This document shows, one piece after another, positions 5,972 through 8,768 of a stretch of DNA of 8,768 nucleotides (the stretch's first letter is position 1; each line of letters begins with the position of its first letter). Made by a program: the position numbers and the translations under genes. The stretch covers positions 1-8,768 of the forward strand of contig JALOMY010000103.1 of assembly GCA_025455225.1 (NCBI GenBank), read 5' to 3'. This DNA is from Cyclobacteriaceae bacterium (GTDB taxonomy: Bacteria; Bacteroidota; Bacteroidia; Cytophagales; Cyclobacteriaceae). The notes under the pieces were generated by a model. That model was not told the DNA's origin and searched no databases. It saw nothing but the letters and a program-made list of their open reading frames with translations.

Positions 5972-8509
5972 ATGCTTCATTATTTTATTGGCAACCTCGG
6001 CCACTTCTTTGTTATTGTTTCCTTTGTTTCGGCTCTTGCGGCAACATATTCCTATTTCAAAGCAACCGTAACCGATGATCCGGTTCGTAAAGAAGGATGG
6101 AATCAAAACGGCAAATTCAGCTTTTATGTTCATGCCCTTGCTGTTATGGGTATTGTAATTACCCTTTTTCTCATCATCAAGAACCATTATTTTGAATACC
6201 ATTACGCGTACAGCCACTCCGATAAGAAACTTCCCGGGTATTACTTAGTGTCTACTTTCTGGAATGGCCAGGAAGGAAGTTTCCTTCTGTGGATGTTCTG
6301 GCATGCTGTGTTAGGTATTGTAATCATTTTCACGAACCGGTTTTGGGAGGCACCGGTTATGTCAATTTTTTCGGTGGTTCAGGCATTTTTAGCCTCCATG
6401 ATTCTGGGAGTGGTGATACCCGGTTTGGAATTGAAAATTGGCAGCTCACCTTTTATACTGCTCCGCGATGCCATGCCTGATCCCATTTTTAAAGTTCAAC
6501 CTGATTTTATTCCTCAGGATGGTGTGGGTTTGAATCCCTTGCTTCAGAATTATTGGATGGTAATACACCCACCAACCTTGTTTTTGGGATTTGCCGCTAC
6601 GCTTGTACCCTTTTCTTTCGGAATTGCCGGGTTATGGTTAAAACGTTACCGGGAATGGATCAGACCTGCGTTGCCATGGTCAATCTTTGCAGGGGCTATT
6701 CTTGGATTGGGTATACTCATGGGGGGTTATTGGGCTTATGAAACCCTGAACTTTGGTGGATATTGGAACTGGGACCCTGTTGAGAACGCAGTCTATGTTC
6801 CCTGGCTTGTACTGATTGCTTCCATTCACACCATGATCACCTATAAGAACAGTGAAACTGCTCTAAAGGCGTCCTTCATTCTTGTAATTGCTGTTTTCAT
6901 TTTAATACTTTATTCAACCTTCCTTACCCGAAGTGGTGTGTTGGGTGATGCTTCAGTTCATTCGTTTACCGATTTAGGTCTCTCCGGTCAATTATTGCTT
7001 TATCTTTTATTTTTCTTTTTGGTATCGGTTGTACTGGCTGTCATCCGTTGGAAAGAGATACCTACCAGCTCAAGGGAAGTGTCCACCTATTCAAGGGAAT
7101 TCTGGATATTCATGGGCGCCACGGTTTTATGTCTGATGGGATTTCAGGTATTGGTTCCCACCTCTTTTCCTGCCTGGAATCAATTCGTGGTAGCACTGGG
7201 TGGCGAATCCAATCTTGCTATTCCAGGTGATCAGGTTACATACTTCTCTAAATTTCAGATCTGGTTTGCTATCGCGATCGGAATTCTATCTGCCGTGGGT
7301 CAGTTTTTCTGGTGGAAAAAGATCGATCGGCAGGAGATAAAGAACCAATTGTTTGTTCCTCTTATCCTGGCGTTGTTGCTTACGGTTGTCCTTGTTAATG
7401 TTGCCCGTGTTTACAATGTAGGTTATGCATTGCTACTTTTTGCCGGATTGTTTACGACTATATCGAATGCAAAAATTCTTTATGCAGTAGTAAAAACAAA
7501 CCCGGGCTTGTCCGGAGGTGCCGTTGCACACATAGGTATAGGGCTGATGTTGGTGGGCGTTTTGTTTTCTTCAGGATACTCTACGGTTGTGTCTTTGAAT
7601 AATACAGGCATGTTAATATCCCGCTCCTTAAGCGAGGAGTTTAATCGTGAAAATCTTTTGTTGTTTGTGAATGAACCGCGCGAAATGGCCGGATACGAGA
7701 TTGAGTACTTGGGGGAGCGCATAGAACCGCGTCATAAGTCGGGGTACATAAATAAAAGTGATGTAGAATATACCGATGACCCCTATACCGTTATTGCCAA
7801 GAAGGACTTGGAATTTAAAGGCAAAAAATTGTATTCAGCCGGTGAGCGATTTGAGATCTATCCGGAAAACACCTTTTATGAAATTGAATTCCGGAAAAAT
7901 GGCAAGGTTGTTTTTGTGCAATATCCGCGCCTGCAGGTTAACCCCCGCTTTGGCAATATGGCATCTCCGGATATTAACCGGAAAGTATCTCTTGATCTTT
8001 ACACGCACGTATCTGCACCAATGACGGAGGAAGCAAAGGAAGACTGGAGTGAAGCAGAGGAGATAAAAGTGAAGAGAACAGAACAGTTTTTTGCTAACGA
8101 TTACGTTTCGTCCATTGAATCCATTGAGCGCATTTATGAAGTGGGCGGTCAGAAAATTGATTCTTCATTCGTAGCCATTCGTGCCTCCATCCTGGTACGT
8201 GGAGAACGACAGGAATATATTGCTCAACCTATTTTAATAATCGGTACCCAGTCGCGCGGAGGCATAATTCCAGGTATTATCCCTGAACTGGGATTAAAAA
8301 TTTCCCTGATGAATGTTCATCCGCAAACCGATGAGATAACCCTGTCTGTCAGCACCCGGCAGAAAGATTGGGTGGTTATCAAAGCCCTTGAAAAGCCCCT
8401 GGTGAATATATTGTGGATCGGAACCCTGGTACTGATGACCGGTTTCACCCTTGCTATGGTTAGACGATTCAGGGAATTTCGCCTGATGAAAGCAAAAGGT
8501 CTTGAGTAA
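5972..8509 (+). CDS. ccmF: Cytochrome c haem lyase subunit CcmF
   Basis: This 845-residue polytopic protein is the haem-handling core of the holocytochrome c synthase, which moves haem from CcmE to apocytochrome on the periplasmic side. The N-terminus IGNLGHFFVI (6-15), TFWNGQEGSFLLWMFWH (95-111) and the YWMVIHPPTLFLGF block (194-207, His199) are canonical. So is the WWD domain, with Trp254, Trp265, Trp267 and Asp268 in FGGYWNWDPVENA. His286 (in SIHTM) and His520 (in AVAHIGIG) should be the two periplasmic haem ligands, and TFLTRSGVLG (316-325) precedes His330. After about residue 535 comes a soluble, charged, beta-rich region of some 275 residues, then a last helix (about 817-837). E. coli CcmF is about 647 residues, so most of the extra length lies in that periplasmic region. 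Last gene of the operon, 36 nt after ccmE. Confidence 0.96.
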   Translation: MLHYFIGNLGHFFVIVSFVSALAATYSYFKATVTDDPVRKEGWNQNGKFSFYVHALAVMGIVITLFLIIKNHYFEYHYAYSHSDKKLPGYYLVSTFWNGQEGSFLLWMFWHAVLGIVIIFTNRFWEAPVMSIFSVVQAFLASMILGVVIPGLELKIGSSPFILLRDAMPDPIFKVQPDFIPQDGVGLNPLLQNYWMVIHPPTLFLGFAATLVPFSFGIAGLWLKRYREWIRPALPWSIFAGAILGLGILMGGYWAYETLNFGGYWNWDPVENAVYVPWLVLIASIHTMITYKNSETALKASFILVIAVFILILYSTFLTRSGVLGDASVHSFTDLGLSGQLLLYLLFFFLVSVVLAVIRWKEIPTSSREVSTYSREFWIFMGATVLCLMGFQVLVPTSFPAWNQFVVALGGESNLAIPGDQVTYFSKFQIWFAIAIGILSAVGQFFWWKKIDRQEIKNQLFVPLILALLLTVVLVNVARVYNVGYALLLFAGLFTTISNAKILYAVVKTNPGLSGGAVAHIGIGLMLVGVLFSSGYSTVVSLNNTGMLISRSLSEEFNRENLLLFVNEPREMAGYEIEYLGERIEPRHKSGYINKSDVEYTDDPYTVIAKKDLEFKGKKLYSAGERFEIYPENTFYEIEFRKNGKVVFVQYPRLQVNPRFGNMASPDINRKVSLDLYTHVSAPMTEEAKEDWSEAEEIKVKRTEQFFANDYVSSIESIERIYEVGGQKIDSSFVAIRASILVRGERQEYIAQPILIIGTQSRGGIIPGIIPELGLKISLMNVHPQTDEITLSVSTRQKDWVVIKALEKPLVNILWIGTLVLMTGFTLAMVRRFREFRLMKAKGLE

Positions 8510-8671
8510 TGCATTCCGGCAGTATCTCGACATACCACAAGGCATAACCTTATCCTTGCACACTGGTTTCATCAGCTATACAACTGACTTCTCGATCAGC
8601 CCTTGTTATTTAACCGGCACTTTGTAATACGTAATTGTATGAATGATTTCTATGTTATTCCATAAAGTAAA
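8510..8671. other. Non-coding spacer after ccmF
   Basis: About 160 nt between the ccmF stop and the terminator. I see no credible gene, RNA or repeat in it. A 12-codon frame starting at the TAATG of the ccmF stop (8509-8547) shows no recognisable product. Confidence 0.5.
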
Positions 8672-8693
8672 AAAGGCCCGGTAAAGGGCCTTT
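8672..8693. terminator. Rho-independent terminator, probably bidirectional
   Basis: AAAGGCCC (8672-8679) pairs with GGGCCTTT (8686-8693) around a 6-nt loop. On the plus strand CTTTTT follows (8694-8699), which would end ccm transcription. On the minus strand the same stem is followed by a run of six T (complement of 8669-8674), which would end the convergent gene. Position between two convergent stop codons supports both uses. Confidence 0.9.
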
Positions 8694-8717
8694 CTTTTTG
8701 CAAGCAGATTGGAGTAA

Positions 8718-8768
8718 TTAATATTTAGCGTTAAATCTTCCGTAAAGAAGATAAATTCCAACACCAAT
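8718..8768 (-). CDS. C-terminal end of a convergent gene, possibly an APC-type amino-acid permease
   Basis: The minus strand from the right edge reads IGVGIYLLYGRFNAKY and then TAA (8720-8718). A hydrophobic stretch ending in YGR plus a short basic tail resembles the C-terminus of amino-acid/polyamine permeases of the APC family in Bacteroidota, from memory. Sixteen residues cannot prove the family. That the frame is real is supported by the terminator 25 nt past its stop, which works in this direction too. The start lies outside the window. Confidence 0.45.
   Translation of the reverse strand: MGVGIYLLYGRFNAKY

Noticed and set aside
8509..8547. Short frame of 12 codons starting at the ccmF stop (TAATG)
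   Set aside because: No recognisable product, no hydrophobic or conserved pattern, and it lies in plain spacer.
8294..8572. Minus-strand open frames over the end of ccmF
   Set aside because: They overlap well-supported ccmF coding sequence, and their translations are basic and without family features.

Overview
The window reads as chromosomal DNA of a Bacteroidota bacterium, probably Cytophagales-like (inference). The support is a Bacteroidota-type cytochrome c maturation cluster (ccmB-ccmC-ccmD-like-ccmE-ccmF, with a CxxxY-type CcmE and a very long CcmF), promoter elements of the TTG...TAnnTTTG type, weak Shine-Dalgarno sequences, use of GTG and TTG starts, and moderate GC content.

Left part (1-3683, all minus strand): a compact nucleotide-sugar operon, read right to left. 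It starts at a good promoter match (3705-3732). The order is a CapI/GAE-type UDP-uronate 4-epimerase, a TviB/WbpO-type UDP-HexNAc 6-dehydrogenase (17 nt gap), a GalE-type UDP-hexose 4-epimerase (stop and start codons abut), a 9-bp inverted repeat, and the N-terminal third of a DegT/DnrJ/EryC1 PLP aminotransferase that runs off the left edge. Together they would make UDP-linked uronic, amino or N-acetyl sugars for a surface polysaccharide. The exact sugar cannot be fixed from sequence.

Middle (3684-3817): a 134-nt divergent intergenic region between the sugar operon and the ccm operon.

Right part (3818-8509, plus strand): ccmB, ccmC, a ccmD-like gene (overlapping ccmC by ATGA), ccmE and ccmF, i.e. 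the membrane machinery that delivers haem to c-type apocytochromes. CcmC would load haem onto CcmE on the periplasmic face and CcmF would transfer it to apocytochrome. CcmE carries CPSKY in place of the classical HxxxY haem-binding motif. CcmA, CcmG and CcmH are not in the window.

Right edge (8510-8768): a non-coding stretch, a strong and probably bidirectional terminator (8672-8693), and the last 16 codons of a convergent minus-strand gene, probably a membrane permease.

Nothing here amounts to a clearly new system. The points most worth a second look are the CxxxY CcmE in a cluster lacking CcmA/G/H, the degenerate tryptophan motif of CcmC, the odd ccmB start, and the unusual pairing of dehydrogenase and epimerase families.
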